Source: Hyphomicrobiales bacterium (GTDB taxonomy: Bacteria; Pseudomonadota; Alphaproteobacteria; Rhizobiales; Xanthobacteraceae). From it: 64,000 nt of DNA. This document shows, piece by piece, positions 53,333-62,125 of this stretch. The stretch's first letter is position 1. Every line of letters starts with the position of its first letter. The DNA lies in assembly GCA_003135415.1 (NCBI GenBank), contig PLBP01000032.1, positions 1 to 64,000 on the forward strand, in the 5' to 3' direction. Made by a program: the position numbers and the translations under genes. The notes beneath the pieces were generated by a model. That model saw nothing but the letters and a program-made list of their open reading frames with translations. It made no database searches and was not told the DNA's origin.

Positions 53333-54025
53333 GTGTATTCATTCTCCGCGGAAGAAATGGAAGCGATCCGGCTGAGCCTCCGGGTCGCCACCATTGGCAC
53401 GCTCGCGAGCCTGCCCGTGGGGGCGCTTGCCGCCTACGCGCTCGCGCGCTGGCGCTTTCCCGGCAAGTTCCTCTTCGACGGCCTCGTGCATCTGCCGCTG
53501 GTGCTGCCGCCGGTGGTCACCGGCTATCTTCTGCTGATCCTGTTCGGCCGCCGCGGTCCGATCGGCGCCTTTCTCGAATCGACCTTTGGTATCGTATTTT
53601 CGTTTCGCTGGACCGGCGCGGCCCTCGCCGCCGGCGTGATGGGCTTTCCGCTCCTGGTGCGCGCGATCCGCCTTTCTTTCGAGGCCACCGATCGCCGGCT
53701 CGAGGACGCCGCGCGCACGCTCGGTGCCAACGCCCCGCTCGTTTTTCTCACCGTGACGCTTCCACTCGCGCTTCCGGGTATTCTCGCCGGCCTCGTGCTT
53801 GCCTTCGCCAAGGCACTCGGCGAATTCGGCGCGACGATCACCTTCGTCTCCAATATTCCGGGTGAAACCCGCACGCTGCCGACCGCGATCTATACCTACA
53901 CGCAAGTACCGGGCGGCGATGCCAATGCCGCCCGTCTTGCCGCCGTCGCCGTCGTGCTTTCGCTCGCTGCCCTCGTCATCTCCGAGTTTCTTTCGCGCCG
54001 GATCACCGCGCGCATCGCGGGCTGA
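53333..54025 (+). CDS. modB: Molybdate ABC transporter permease ModB
   Basis: A 230-residue inner-membrane permease with about five helices. Family marks include EAIRLSLRVATIGTLASLPVG, LPLVLPPVVTGYLLL, and the coupling loop EDAARTLGANAPLVFLTVTLP followed by FAKALGEFGATI. Starts with GTG at 53333 and ends 3 bases before modC. Confidence 0.94.
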   Translation: MYSFSAEEMEAIRLSLRVATIGTLASLPVGALAAYALARWRFPGKFLFDGLVHLPLVLPPVVTGYLLLILFGRRGPIGAFLESTFGIVFSFRWTGAALAAGVMGFPLLVRAIRLSFEATDRRLEDAARTLGANAPLVFLTVTLPLALPGILAGLVLAFAKALGEFGATITFVSNIPGETRTLPTAIYTYTQVPGGDANAARLAAVAVVLSLAALVISEFLSRRITARIAG

Positions 54026-54028
54026 GCG

Positions 54029-54679
54029 ATGTTCGACGTGGCGGTACGGAAAGTGTTGGGCGATTTCGTTCTCGATGCCCGCTTCAAAAGCAAAGCGGCG
54101 GTGACCGCCCTCTACGGCCCTTCTGGCGCCGGCAAGACCAGCATCGTCAATGCCATCGCCGGCTTGCTCGCGCCGGAGCGCGGGCGGATCGCAGTTGGTG
54201 ATACGATTTTATTCGATGCGGATAATGGCACCGACATTCCGGCGCATAAACGCCGTGTGCGTGTGGTCTTTCAGGAAAGCCGGCTGTTTCCACATCTCAG
54301 CGTGCGGCAGAACCTGCTCTACGGCCGCTGGATCGCCGGGCACGCGAGCGGGAAGCTCGATGAGGTCGTACAATTGCTTGGCCTCGAGGATTTGCTCGCG
54401 CGCCGCCCGCGCACGCTTTCGGGCGGCGAGCGCCAGCGCGTCGCGATCGGCCGCGCGCTGCTCGCCGATCCGATGGCGCTTCTCCTCGACGAGCCGCTTT
54501 CCTCGCTTGATGAAGCGAGAAAGCAGGAGATTCTGCCCTATCTCGAAAAACTCGTGGGCGCGGCGAGAATTCCCATTCTCTATGTCAGCCACGCGCGCGA
54601 GGAGATCGAGCGGCTCGCCGACACCGTGGTGACGATGGACGGCGGCCACGTGAAATCGATCGAGGAAGTTAGGCGCTAG
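54029..54679 (+). CDS. modC: Molybdate ABC transporter ATPase ModC, lacking Mop domain
   Basis: A 216-residue ATPase: Walker A GPSGAGKTSIVN, Q-loop VFQESRLFPHLSVRQNL, signature LSGGERQRVAIGRAL, Walker B LLLDEPLSSLDE and H-loop VSHAREEIERLAD. The family is usually about 350 residues with a C-terminal Mop (TOBE) domain that binds molybdate. Here the protein ends right after the ATPase core with a clean TAG overlapping the convergent oxidoreductase stop by 4 bases. A free Mop gene lies upstream in the same operon and may replace the missing domain. Confidence 0.9.
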   Translation: MFDVAVRKVLGDFVLDARFKSKAAVTALYGPSGAGKTSIVNAIAGLLAPERGRIAVGDTILFDADNGTDIPAHKRRVRVVFQESRLFPHLSVRQNLLYGRWIAGHASGKLDEVVQLLGLEDLLARRPRTLSGGERQRVAIGRALLADPMALLLDEPLSSLDEARKQEILPYLEKLVGAARIPILYVSHAREEIERLADTVVTMDGGHVKSIEEVRR

Positions 54680-55698
54680 CTTGCGACGCGCACCAGGAGC
54701 TTGCCGAAATTCTTGCCCTTCAGCATGCCGATGAAGGCTTCCGGCGCTTTTTCCAGGCCCTCGACCACGTCCTCGCGATATTTGATCTTGCCCTCGCGCA
54801 GCCACTGACCAACGTCGCGTTGGAAGTCCTTTTCCTGCGCCGCGAAATCCCACACGATGAAGCCGCGCATGGTGAGCCGCTTGCGCAGTATCGCACCCAT
54901 CAGCATCGGCGTGCGGTCAGGCCCGGACGGAAGAGTCGTGTCGTTGTAGTGCGCAACGATCCCGCACACCGGTATGCGGGCGAAATCATTGAGCAACGAA
55001 AACACCGCGTCCCACACCGCACCGCCGACATTCTCGAAATAAACGTCGATGCCGTTAGGGCAGGCTTCCTTCAGTTTTGCCGCCATGTCCGGCGCGCGGT
55101 GATCGATCGCCGCGTCGAAGCCGAGTTCCTTCACGATGTAATCGCACTTGTCCTTGCCGCCGGCGATGCCGACGGCGCGCGCGCCCTTGATTTTCGCAAT
55201 CTGCCCGACGACCGAGCCCACCGGCCCCGCCGCCGCCGCGACCACCACCGTTTCCTTCGCCTTCGGCTGGCCGATGGCGAGAAGCCCGGTATAGGCGGTC
55301 ATGCCCGGCATGCCTAAGACGCCGAGCGCGGTCTGCACCGGCGCCTGTTTCGGATCGAGCTTGCGGAGCCCCATGCCTTTTGACAGCGCGTATTGCTGCC
55401 AACCGTCGTAAGAGAGCACGACGTCGCCGGGCTTGTAGTCCTTGTGCTTGGACGCCGCGACCTCGCTCACCGTGCCGCCCACCATCATCTCGCCCGGCTC
55501 GACAGGCTTGGCGTAGGATTTCGCCGCGCTCATGCGCCCGCGCATATAGGGGTCGAGCGAAAGCCAAAGCGTCTTCAACAAAATCTCGCCCTCGCCGGGC
55601 TCCCGCAACTCGCTTTCCGCGCTTTTGAAATTCGCGGGGCTAGGCTCTCCCACGGGACGCGAGGCGAGCAAAATCTGTTTGTTCTTGACGGCAGGCAT
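54676..55698 (-). CDS. NADP-dependent oxidoreductase, medium-chain zinc-independent (CurA-like)
   Basis: A 340-residue enzyme of the MDR superfamily like NADPH-dependent curcumin or 2-alkenal reductases. Seen are SLDPYMRGRM, GMPGMTAYTGLL, the cofactor motif VVVAAAAGPVGSVVGQ and YFENVGGAVWDAV. No zinc ligands are present. The substrate is probably an alpha,beta-unsaturated carbonyl. Convergent with modC. Confidence 0.88.
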   Translation of the reverse strand: MPAVKNKQILLASRPVGEPSPANFKSAESELREPGEGEILLKTLWLSLDPYMRGRMSAAKSYAKPVEPGEMMVGGTVSEVAASKHKDYKPGDVVLSYDGWQQYALSKGMGLRKLDPKQAPVQTALGVLGMPGMTAYTGLLAIGQPKAKETVVVAAAAGPVGSVVGQIAKIKGARAVGIAGGKDKCDYIVKELGFDAAIDHRAPDMAAKLKEACPNGIDVYFENVGGAVWDAVFSLLNDFARIPVCGIVAHYNDTTLPSGPDRTPMLMGAILRKRLTMRGFIVWDFAAQEKDFQRDVGQWLREGKIKYREDVVEGLEKAPEAFIGMLKGKNFGKLLVRVAS

Positions 55699-55711
55699 TT
55701 TCGGCTCCCGG

Positions 55712-56437
55712 TTATTCTTTGATTGTTGTCGAGACGTTGCGGTCGTTCTTCGGCAGGACGAGCGGGGGAAATGAGGCGTAGGCGTCTATCTTCCGATAGA
55801 CGTCGTTCAGAATGCAATCGAAATTGAAGGCGGGAAATGTGCGCTTCAGCGCCGCGATGGTGATGGTGCGATTGTTCATGGGAAAGCAGAGCTTCGAGAG
55901 CCGCTTCGCGCCCTCCGGCGAGATGGCGTAGCCGCAGGTGCCGATGCAGTTATTGAGCCGGTAGGCGCTCGCGGGCTTGGTAGAGCGCACGAAATCCTTC
56001 AGCGTATTGTCGCCCGGATATTGCGGCGTGAAGGCGAGCGCCGAATTCATGCCGTTGGCGATTTCGATATCGAGGATCGAATCGCTGTTGTAGCCGAATG
56101 TGAGGTACTCCCAGCGGCCGAGCCCTGCCAAGGATTTCGGAAAGGCTTCGTCGAAATCGTTGCGCACGGCGGCGTCGTCCTCGAATACGAGGATCGGCTC
56201 GCCCTTCTCGATGCATTGCTGCCACAGACGGAAATGCGAAACGGCGCAGCCGATCGAGCCCTTGGTGAATTTGGCGCCGGGCATCACGATCTTCATCTTG
56301 ACGGCCTCGGACTCGCTCAACGCGGCACCATCGCAGGTCTCGTAGCGCTGGAATTCGATCTTGCTGCCGCTCTTCAACTTCAGAAAATTTTCGAACTTCT
56401 GCGGATCGCGCGCGAGATTGATGACGAAATTTTCCAT
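55712..56437 (-). CDS. Glycosyltransferase family 25
   Basis: A 241-residue cytosolic transferase of the GT25 (LPS sugar) family. Marks: MENFVINLARDPQKF start, KGSIGCAVSHFRLWQQCIEKGE, and the acidic LVFEDDAAVRNDF expected to hold metal and nucleotide sugar. The ATG at 56437 gives the family start; the long track extension is from the overlapping upstream region. Likely acts on surface polysaccharide. Lies 17 bases after the acyltransferase gene. Confidence 0.82.
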   Translation of the reverse strand: MENFVINLARDPQKFENFLKLKSGSKIEFQRYETCDGAALSESEAVKMKIVMPGAKFTKGSIGCAVSHFRLWQQCIEKGEPILVFEDDAAVRNDFDEAFPKSLAGLGRWEYLTFGYNSDSILDIEIANGMNSALAFTPQYPGDNTLKDFVRSTKPASAYRLNNCIGTCGYAISPEGAKRLSKLCFPMNNRTITIAALKRTFPAFNFDCILNDVYRKIDAYASFPPLVLPKNDRNVSTTIKE

Positions 56438-56454
56438 TCCCGGATTCTGCTGCC

Positions 56455-57927
56455 TTAGCCTTGCGCGCGTAGCGACTCGACTGCCTTCGGCGTAGCGAAG
56501 ATTCCAATAGGTGCGCCGGTGAAAAGATGCGCGATCGCGTTCGCATAATATTCCAGCAAGATCAATTCGTTGGGATTGACGTGATAGCTGCCTTCCTCTT
56601 CCACCAAGATGTTGCGGTCCGTCAACACACGCAGGCCAATATCGATCGCATAATCGCGGTCGGCGCGCGGAATATGGACATAAGCTCCCAAAGCCTCCAG
56701 CCGGTGGATCAGGATCGAAACCCGCTCCTTGATTTCCAGAAGCGTAAGCGCATCCGCGCCGGCTTGGACCATTGCGGTGGAAACAAGTGATACGGGCAGC
56801 GCCGGCACCACCCGGCCCACTGCCGCCATCAATTTGTGACCGAGCCGATCGATTTCGGCGTGACGCGCTTCGGGCGTCATCGTGCGAAAATCGATTCCTC
56901 GCTCGGCAAGATACGCTCGCAGCGATATCGGCTCGCCGAAACTCACGCAGGTATAGCCAAAACGATGCCAATGGCCGCGGATGGCCAGCCACAGATGCTC
57001 GAAAAAATACCGCGCGAAGCTAAGCGCATTGACACCAAAGCTGGGCTTCGTTCCCGGCTCGGCACTGGCGGCGGCGGTCAGCAGACGATCCTCGAGCACG
57101 CGATCGTAATTGAGGCCGACCGGCACGAACATCACGTCCCGCGGACCCTGCGGATCGAAGCCCGAAACCATGTAGCTCAAGAGACCGAGCTTCGGCGGAC
57201 GCAAGCGGCCGTCGCGGCTGAGCCCGCCTTCGGGAAATACCGCCTGCACTACGCCCGCCGCGGTCGCCATATGAACGTAGCGTGCGAGCACCTTGCGATA
57301 GAGCGCGTCGCGGGAATCGCGCCGGATGAAATAGGCGCCCATGGAACGGATCAACTCGCGGAGGCCGAAAATCTGCGCCCACTCGCCGACGGCGTAACTC
57401 AAGGCCGATGCGGTGGCGGCGATATACGTCACCAACACGTAATCCATGTTGGAGCGGTGATTGATCACGGCGACAACCGAGGAGCCCGGCGCCATGCGTG
57501 CGAAGGCCTCGTCGTTGCGGTAGCCGACCCGTACGCGATAGAGACTTTCGGAAAGGATTTTTGCGAGCCGCGCACCGATGCTGAAATACGCATAGGCACT
57601 GAATGAGGGTACGATCTCGCGCGCGTAACGCTTTACTTTCTCGGCCGCGACTTCGCGCGGCACCTTATTGTCCTTGGCGTATTGCTCGACCGCGTACAGG
57701 ACCTCGGGGTCGTAAACCAACTGGTCGATCAGCACCTGGCGCTTTGTGAGCTTGAACGGCTGGATTTGCATGCTGAGCCGGGTATTCATCTTGTCGATGG
57801 CGCGATTAGCTCGCCGCCGGAGCGCCCAGCGCACGCTCGGCACCAACAGGCGGTCGAGCACGGCGATGATCGCGAGCGCCGCGAGGGCCACCACGATCCA
57901 AACAGGCAACGCCACGGTTGACGACAT
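56455..57927 (-). CDS. PlsB-type glycerol-3-phosphate acyltransferase
   Basis: A 490-residue membrane-associated acyltransferase. A membrane helix near the N-terminus (PVWIVVALAALAIIAVLDRLL) precedes the acyltransferase core with the HxxxxD motif INHRSNMDYVL, the FPEGG of AVFPEGGLSRDG and VPVGLNYDR. This resembles GPAT (PlsB-like) proteins of rhizobia rather than the shorter PlsC. It probably makes lysophosphatidate, the first step of phospholipid synthesis. The ATG at 57927 is preferred to the track start. Confidence 0.85.
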   Translation of the reverse strand: MSSTVALPVWIVVALAALAIIAVLDRLLVPSVRWALRRRANRAIDKMNTRLSMQIQPFKLTKRQVLIDQLVYDPEVLYAVEQYAKDNKVPREVAAEKVKRYAREIVPSFSAYAYFSIGARLAKILSESLYRVRVGYRNDEAFARMAPGSSVVAVINHRSNMDYVLVTYIAATASALSYAVGEWAQIFGLRELIRSMGAYFIRRDSRDALYRKVLARYVHMATAAGVVQAVFPEGGLSRDGRLRPPKLGLLSYMVSGFDPQGPRDVMFVPVGLNYDRVLEDRLLTAAASAEPGTKPSFGVNALSFARYFFEHLWLAIRGHWHRFGYTCVSFGEPISLRAYLAERGIDFRTMTPEARHAEIDRLGHKLMAAVGRVVPALPVSLVSTAMVQAGADALTLLEIKERVSILIHRLEALGAYVHIPRADRDYAIDIGLRVLTDRNILVEEEGSYHVNPNELILLEYYANAIAHLFTGAPIGIFATPKAVESLRAQG

Positions 57928-58014
57928 CAGGCCCCACCCGTCTAAAGGAGATGAGACTACCACCCGCGCCCCGCCAAACCGCAAGGCCGCCCGCGAAGAG
58001 CGCATCGAAGGAAG

Positions 58015-59451
58015 ATGATGACATTGGCCGAATCCTCCGCGAAGGCGGTGATCAGCGAAGGCTCAGACCGGGACGGGCCGCATCGCTATCGGCGTCCTAG
58101 CCCTGCCGCCGATCGCCTTCGGCGCAGCCTCGCGGGCTATCTGCTCGCCTGGCCCTGGTTCGACCGCCTCAGCAAGTGGATTTTGCGGCGCCTTTATTTC
58201 CCCGCCTCGCGCCTGTGGGCAGCGGCGGAACTCGCCGACGGCTCGGCCGAGCGTTTCTGGGAGGCGGTGCCGATGCGGCGCCGGCTCGAACATAGCGGGC
58301 GTCTCGAATCTGTGCTCGCGCGTTGCGATCGTGCCCGGGCGCGTGCGCAGGCGCTGGAGACGGAATGGCAGCGCGTCTTCTTTGGTCCCGAGGAAAGCTC
58401 GCCGAATTATCGCAGTGCCGTCGAAGCGGCGCGTCTCGGCGGCCGCCACGCCTATAACGCCGCGCGGAGATTTTTTCTCTTTCTACTCGATCGCGAAGTC
58501 CCGCGCGCGCGGCTAGAGACCGCGACTCCCGCCGAGGTCGCGGCGGTTTATGGCAACGCGCGCCGCGATCTCGCGCCGTTCGTCGCCCCGCCCGATCCGA
58601 TGCCCGAAATCGAAGTCTCGCGCGCGATCCCCGGTGCCGCCGCCACCGACTATTGGCTGCGCTTCAAAAGCCCGTCGCCGCGCCTCGGCGACATGGTCTA
58701 TGCCCGCGTGCACGAGCCGCAAGGCGCGGCCGACGCGCCGACGATCATTTTCGGCCACGGCATTTGCGTCGAGTTCGACCATTGGCACGGATTGATCGAC
58801 GAGGCGGACACACTCTGCAAAGCGGGCTTCCGCGTCATCCGGCCCGAAGCGCCGTGGCACGGACGGCGCGTGCCGGCCGGCTATTTCGGCGGCGAGCGCT
58901 TGATCGCGACCTATCCATTGGGGCTCCTCGATGCGGTGTTGGGGTCACTGCAAGAATGGGCCGTGCTCGCCGATTGGTCGCGCAAGATCTCGCGCGGCGC
59001 GCTCGCCTTCGGCGGCACCAGCCTGGGCGCGCAAGTGGCGCAGCTCGCGGCCGATCGCGCCCGCGAATGGCCGGCGCGCTTGCGGCCCGACGGACTTTTT
59101 CTCATCACCCACTGCGGGAGCATGGGCGAAGCCGCACAACACGGCGAGATCGCGAAGATCGTCGGCGGCGCCGAGGAGGCGGTCAAAAAAGGCTGGACGG
59201 CGGAAGAAGTCGATAACTACGCGGCACTTCTCGACCCCCGTGTGGAGCCGGCGGTGGCGCCGACGAGGATCGTCAGCGTGCTTGGCCGCCGCGACATCGT
59301 GACGCCGTTTTCGAGCGCGCTGCACTTGATCGATGGCTGGAATGTGCCGGGCGAGAACCGGTTCATATGGGACCGCGGCCACTTCTCGATCCCGATGACG
59401 CTGATTCGCAATTCCGCGCCGATCGCGCGCTTTCGCGAAGTCATGCGCTGA
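58015..59451 (+). CDS. Alpha/beta hydrolase family protein
   Basis: A 478-residue protein with a charged N-terminal region and an alpha/beta hydrolase core in the second half. An oxyanion-type FGHGICVEFDHW, a nucleophile elbow FGGTSLGAQVAQ (Ser) and a terminal His candidate in WDRGHFSIP are present. The N-terminal about 200 residues are of unknown type. Relatives are found in rhizobia without assigned substrate. Start is the first of two ATGs; it diverges from the acyltransferase gene. Confidence 0.78.
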   Translation: MMTLAESSAKAVISEGSDRDGPHRYRRPSPAADRLRRSLAGYLLAWPWFDRLSKWILRRLYFPASRLWAAAELADGSAERFWEAVPMRRRLEHSGRLESVLARCDRARARAQALETEWQRVFFGPEESSPNYRSAVEAARLGGRHAYNAARRFFLFLLDREVPRARLETATPAEVAAVYGNARRDLAPFVAPPDPMPEIEVSRAIPGAAATDYWLRFKSPSPRLGDMVYARVHEPQGAADAPTIIFGHGICVEFDHWHGLIDEADTLCKAGFRVIRPEAPWHGRRVPAGYFGGERLIATYPLGLLDAVLGSLQEWAVLADWSRKISRGALAFGGTSLGAQVAQLAADRAREWPARLRPDGLFLITHCGSMGEAAQHGEIAKIVGGAEEAVKKGWTAEEVDNYAALLDPRVEPAVAPTRIVSVLGRRDIVTPFSSALHLIDGWNVPGENRFIWDRGHFSIPMTLIRNSAPIARFREVMR

Positions 59452-59503
59452 ACGGAAAATTGCCGGATGCGCCGTCAAGCGCGCCCGGCTAGTTATCAGG
59501 CCG

Positions 59504-59662
59504 TTAGGCGCCTGCCACAGGGAAGAGATGATTAAAGAGCGCGAGGATCACGAGAAGGGTGATGCCGATCCCGAGGCTCCAACCGATCAGATGCTTTTCG
59601 ATCGGCAATAGCGGCTCGGCATGGGCTTTCTCAAGTTCCTTTTGTACGTCGGTTTTCGACAT
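59504..59662 (-). CDS. Small one-helix membrane protein next to yeiH
   Basis: A 52-residue ORF below the track's length limit. It starts MSKTDVQKELEKAHAEPLLP and has a single helix (IGWSLGIGITLLVILALFNHLF), ending PVAGA. It begins 16 bases after the YeiH stop with an ATG preceded by a GGAGGC-like ribosome site (CGGAGGCTATATCC), so it is probably cotranslated with that transporter. Function unknown; a small transporter accessory is a guess. Confidence 0.65.
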   Translation of the reverse strand: MSKTDVQKELEKAHAEPLLPIEKHLIGWSLGIGITLLVILALFNHLFPVAGA

Positions 59663-59678
59663 GGATATAGCCTCCGGT

Positions 59679-61151
59679 TCAGGTCGCGAGCGGCGGCTTG
59701 ATGCCGCTGAAGAAGATCCACGAGATCAGCAGCCCGACCCAGATCACGAAGCCGAACAGGCTCACGAAATAGACCGCAGCGAGCTTGCCGAAGCCATCCT
59801 GCCAAAGCTTGCGGAAGTTCGACAGAACGCCGATCGAGAAGAAGGTGAGAATAAAGAAGATCACGCGGAACGTATTGGCCTCACCAATCGCGGGCGTGAG
59901 CTTCGCGAGCGTCGCGGGCGAACTCGTGAGCGCGATCACGAGCCCGATCGCGAACGTCACCACGAAGCCGATGCTGAACTTCGGAAAACGCTGCCAGATT
60001 TCGCCGGCCTTCGCCTTGTCGTGCGTGACGTTGATGTGGTTCGTCCAGATATAGGCGAGCAGGAACGCCCAGATGCCGATGAAGACATCAATGAAGATCT
60101 TCACCGCCGCCGTGGTGCCCAAAATCCAGCCCGCCTGATAATTGACGCCCTCGGCGGCATTCTTGGAAAGAATGAGCGCCTCGGTAATGCCGCCTGCGGC
60201 GATGGCAGCGCCGTCGGTCTTGACCGCGAGCCCCATCCAGCTCGCAGCGACGAGCGGCTCGTGCGAGAGGAACGCCATCGCGATCCACGGCAGGATCAGA
60301 ACTTCGACCACGGCGAAGATCACGACAAGCGAGGAGACGAGCACGGGCACGGCGGGACGCGCGCGGATAGCGCCGCCGGTCGCGATCGCGGCGGCGACAC
60401 CGCAGATCGAGATACCCGAGGCGAGCGGTGCCGACCATTCGCGGCTGAAGCCGAACCATTGGCGGGCGACGTAATAAACCACAGCCCAGTAAATCAGATA
60501 CGCCTCGACGATCGCCGCGATACCGCGCAGCACCACCGAGGTCGCGAGATTGAGCCGCGAGGCGAAGGTGACGGCGAGGAAGCCGCCGAGGATCACGATT
60601 GCGATTTTGATGTAGAGTTCGGGCCGGATCGCCTCCTTCAGCCACTCGGCAAAGCGCGGAAAGAAATTGGCGATGACGATGCCGGCGAGTAGCGCGACGA
60701 TGAAGCCGCCTTCATTGGTGAGCTTGAGCGACCAGGGAATCCCGAATTTCTGCAAATCGGCCGGCGTCACCACGGCAAGATAAGCGTAACTGCCGGCGAT
60801 CCAGCTCGCATAGGCAATTCCAAACACCGCCGTGAAGGTGACGGCGAAGCGCGCGACATTGGCCCTGAGCGCCGCCGCGGCCGCGGCCAACACGACGAGG
60901 AGAGCAAGATAGGTCGCGAACAGCGCGCCCGTGCCGCCGAGGTCGGAATAAATTTTTGAAGCCGGGCCGAGCGCCTTGGCGGGATCCGTCCACACCGAAG
61001 TCGTGACCACCCAGCCGAGGAAATCGGTGCCGGAGAGTCCGGCCAGCGCGAGCAGGAAGATGGCGAGACCGATACCGACCGAGAGCCAGTCCTCGCTCAA
61101 AACAAGACGGCTCTCACCCGGACGATCCAGGGATTTGCTTGCTGTGGACAT
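59679..61151 (-). CDS. YeiH/UPF0324 putative sulfate exporter
   Basis: A 490-residue inner-membrane protein with about 11 helices, matching the YeiH family (LTNEGGFIVALLAGIVIANFFP, SGISICGVAAAIATGGAI, TDGAAIAAGGITEALIL). It is longer than the common about 340-residue YeiH because of extra N-terminal helices; this long form occurs in alphaproteobacteria. The role as a sulfate or sulfite exporter is a family inference. It lies downstream of an AT-rich promoter region. Confidence 0.85.
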   Translation of the reverse strand: MSTASKSLDRPGESRLVLSEDWLSVGIGLAIFLLALAGLSGTDFLGWVVTTSVWTDPAKALGPASKIYSDLGGTGALFATYLALLVVLAAAAAALRANVARFAVTFTAVFGIAYASWIAGSYAYLAVVTPADLQKFGIPWSLKLTNEGGFIVALLAGIVIANFFPRFAEWLKEAIRPELYIKIAIVILGGFLAVTFASRLNLATSVVLRGIAAIVEAYLIYWAVVYYVARQWFGFSREWSAPLASGISICGVAAAIATGGAIRARPAVPVLVSSLVVIFAVVEVLILPWIAMAFLSHEPLVAASWMGLAVKTDGAAIAAGGITEALILSKNAAEGVNYQAGWILGTTAAVKIFIDVFIGIWAFLLAYIWTNHINVTHDKAKAGEIWQRFPKFSIGFVVTFAIGLVIALTSSPATLAKLTPAIGEANTFRVIFFILTFFSIGVLSNFRKLWQDGFGKLAAVYFVSLFGFVIWVGLLISWIFFSGIKPPLAT

Positions 61152-61380
61152 CGTGTAGGCTCTATTTCACTTTTAAATAGCGTTATTAGTGCATAAATCG
61201 GACATAGCATGTGATATAGCAAAATAAAACGAAAAAAATTACGCGTTGCTATAATAATAGCATCTATACATTGTGAATTAGTATCAAAAAAATGGCGCGC
61301 AGCGTGTTGAAAAATAAGGCCCGCCGTTAAGGTCCCGCCTGACCGAGCGGAGGCTGGGCCGTTGCCCGAGGAGGATTCCG
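61152..61380. promoter_or_regulatory. AT-rich divergent promoter region
   Basis: 229 bases between yeiH and doxX, strongly AT-rich in a GC-rich genome. It contains the exact hairpin GCTAT-AATA-ATAGC (61248-61261) and the related TATAGC near 61215. The pattern resembles a LysR-type (T-N11-A) operator region, as often found upstream of YeiH, but no regulator gene is present in the window. Confidence 0.4.
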
Positions 61381-61794
61381 ATGTCGCGTTCCGATCTCAT
61401 TCCCTACGGCGCGCTTTTGTTGCGTTTGGCGCTGGGCGCGCTGTTCCTCGCACACGGACTGCTCAAATTGTTGGTGCATAAGCCCGCGGGCACGGCGGCT
61501 TATTTTCGCTCGCTCGGTCTGCCGGGTTTCGTCGGATATCTGACGATGGCCGCCGAACTCGGCGGCGGCTCACTGCTCATTCTGGGCATCGCCACTAGGC
61601 TCGTGGCGCTTGCGCTCGTGCCGCTTATTCTCGGCACCATCTACATGGTGCATGGCTCGAAGGGTTGGCTTTTCACCAACAAGGACGGCGGCTGGGAATT
61701 TCCGGCTTTCTGGGCCGTGGCGCTGGTCGCGCAAGCGCTGCTCGGCAGCGGCGCGTATTCGCTCGGTCATGCGCTCTGCATCGCATGGCGGTAG
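61381..61794 (+). CDS. DoxX family membrane protein
   Basis: A 137-residue inner-membrane protein with four helices and the family pattern RLALGALFLAHGLLKL, GYLTMAAELGGGSLLILG. DoxX/DoxD-like proteins are tied to redox stress in some bacteria, but the function here is open. It is preceded by GAGGAGGATTCCG, an excellent ribosome site, and follows the AT-rich region. Confidence 0.85.
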   Translation: MSRSDLIPYGALLLRLALGALFLAHGLLKLLVHKPAGTAAYFRSLGLPGFVGYLTMAAELGGGSLLILGIATRLVALALVPLILGTIYMVHGSKGWLFTNKDGGWEFPAFWAVALVAQALLGSGAYSLGHALCIAWR

Positions 61795-61861
61795 TCTTCA
61801 AAGAAAAATCCGAGAAGAGAAAGTGCGCCGCGTACAGAAGTTTCGCTGGACGGAGTGAAAT

Positions 61862-62125
61862 TTAGCCGGGAAGCGCGCTGCTCGCTTGCTTCTCTTGCAG
61901 CTCCACCGGGGTATAGGTCCGCTCCGCCGCGTTAAATATTTCGACCTGAATCACCGGAAAATTCTGCTTGAGTTGTGAACCTGCCGTCATCGCTTCTTTC
62001 GACGTCTCGTATCGCGCTTTCAACTTCCCATCGATCGACAGCACATAACCATCGGTGGGGATCGCATCGGCTCGCGGAGCTACGGGTGGCTTTGTAAATT
62101 CGCTCATTGGCTTTGCTTCGCTCAT
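61862..62125 (-). CDS. Conserved hypothetical protein
   Basis: An 87-residue soluble protein with an YVLSIDGKLKARYETSKEAM segment that looks like a small alpha/beta fold, then VIQVEIFNAAERTYTPVEL. Not recognised; similar hypotheticals occur in Bradyrhizobium. Start may be M1 or M7. No membrane segment or signal. Convergent with doxX. Confidence 0.6.
   Translation of the reverse strand: MSEAKPMSEFTKPPVAPRADAIPTDGYVLSIDGKLKARYETSKEAMTAGSQLKQNFPVIQVEIFNAAERTYTPVELQEKQASSALPG

Noticed and set aside
59559-60692. 377-residue charged ORF opposite yeiH
   Set aside because: Highly charged Arg/Asp/Glu/His composition is the mirror of hydrophobic membrane codons; not a real protein.
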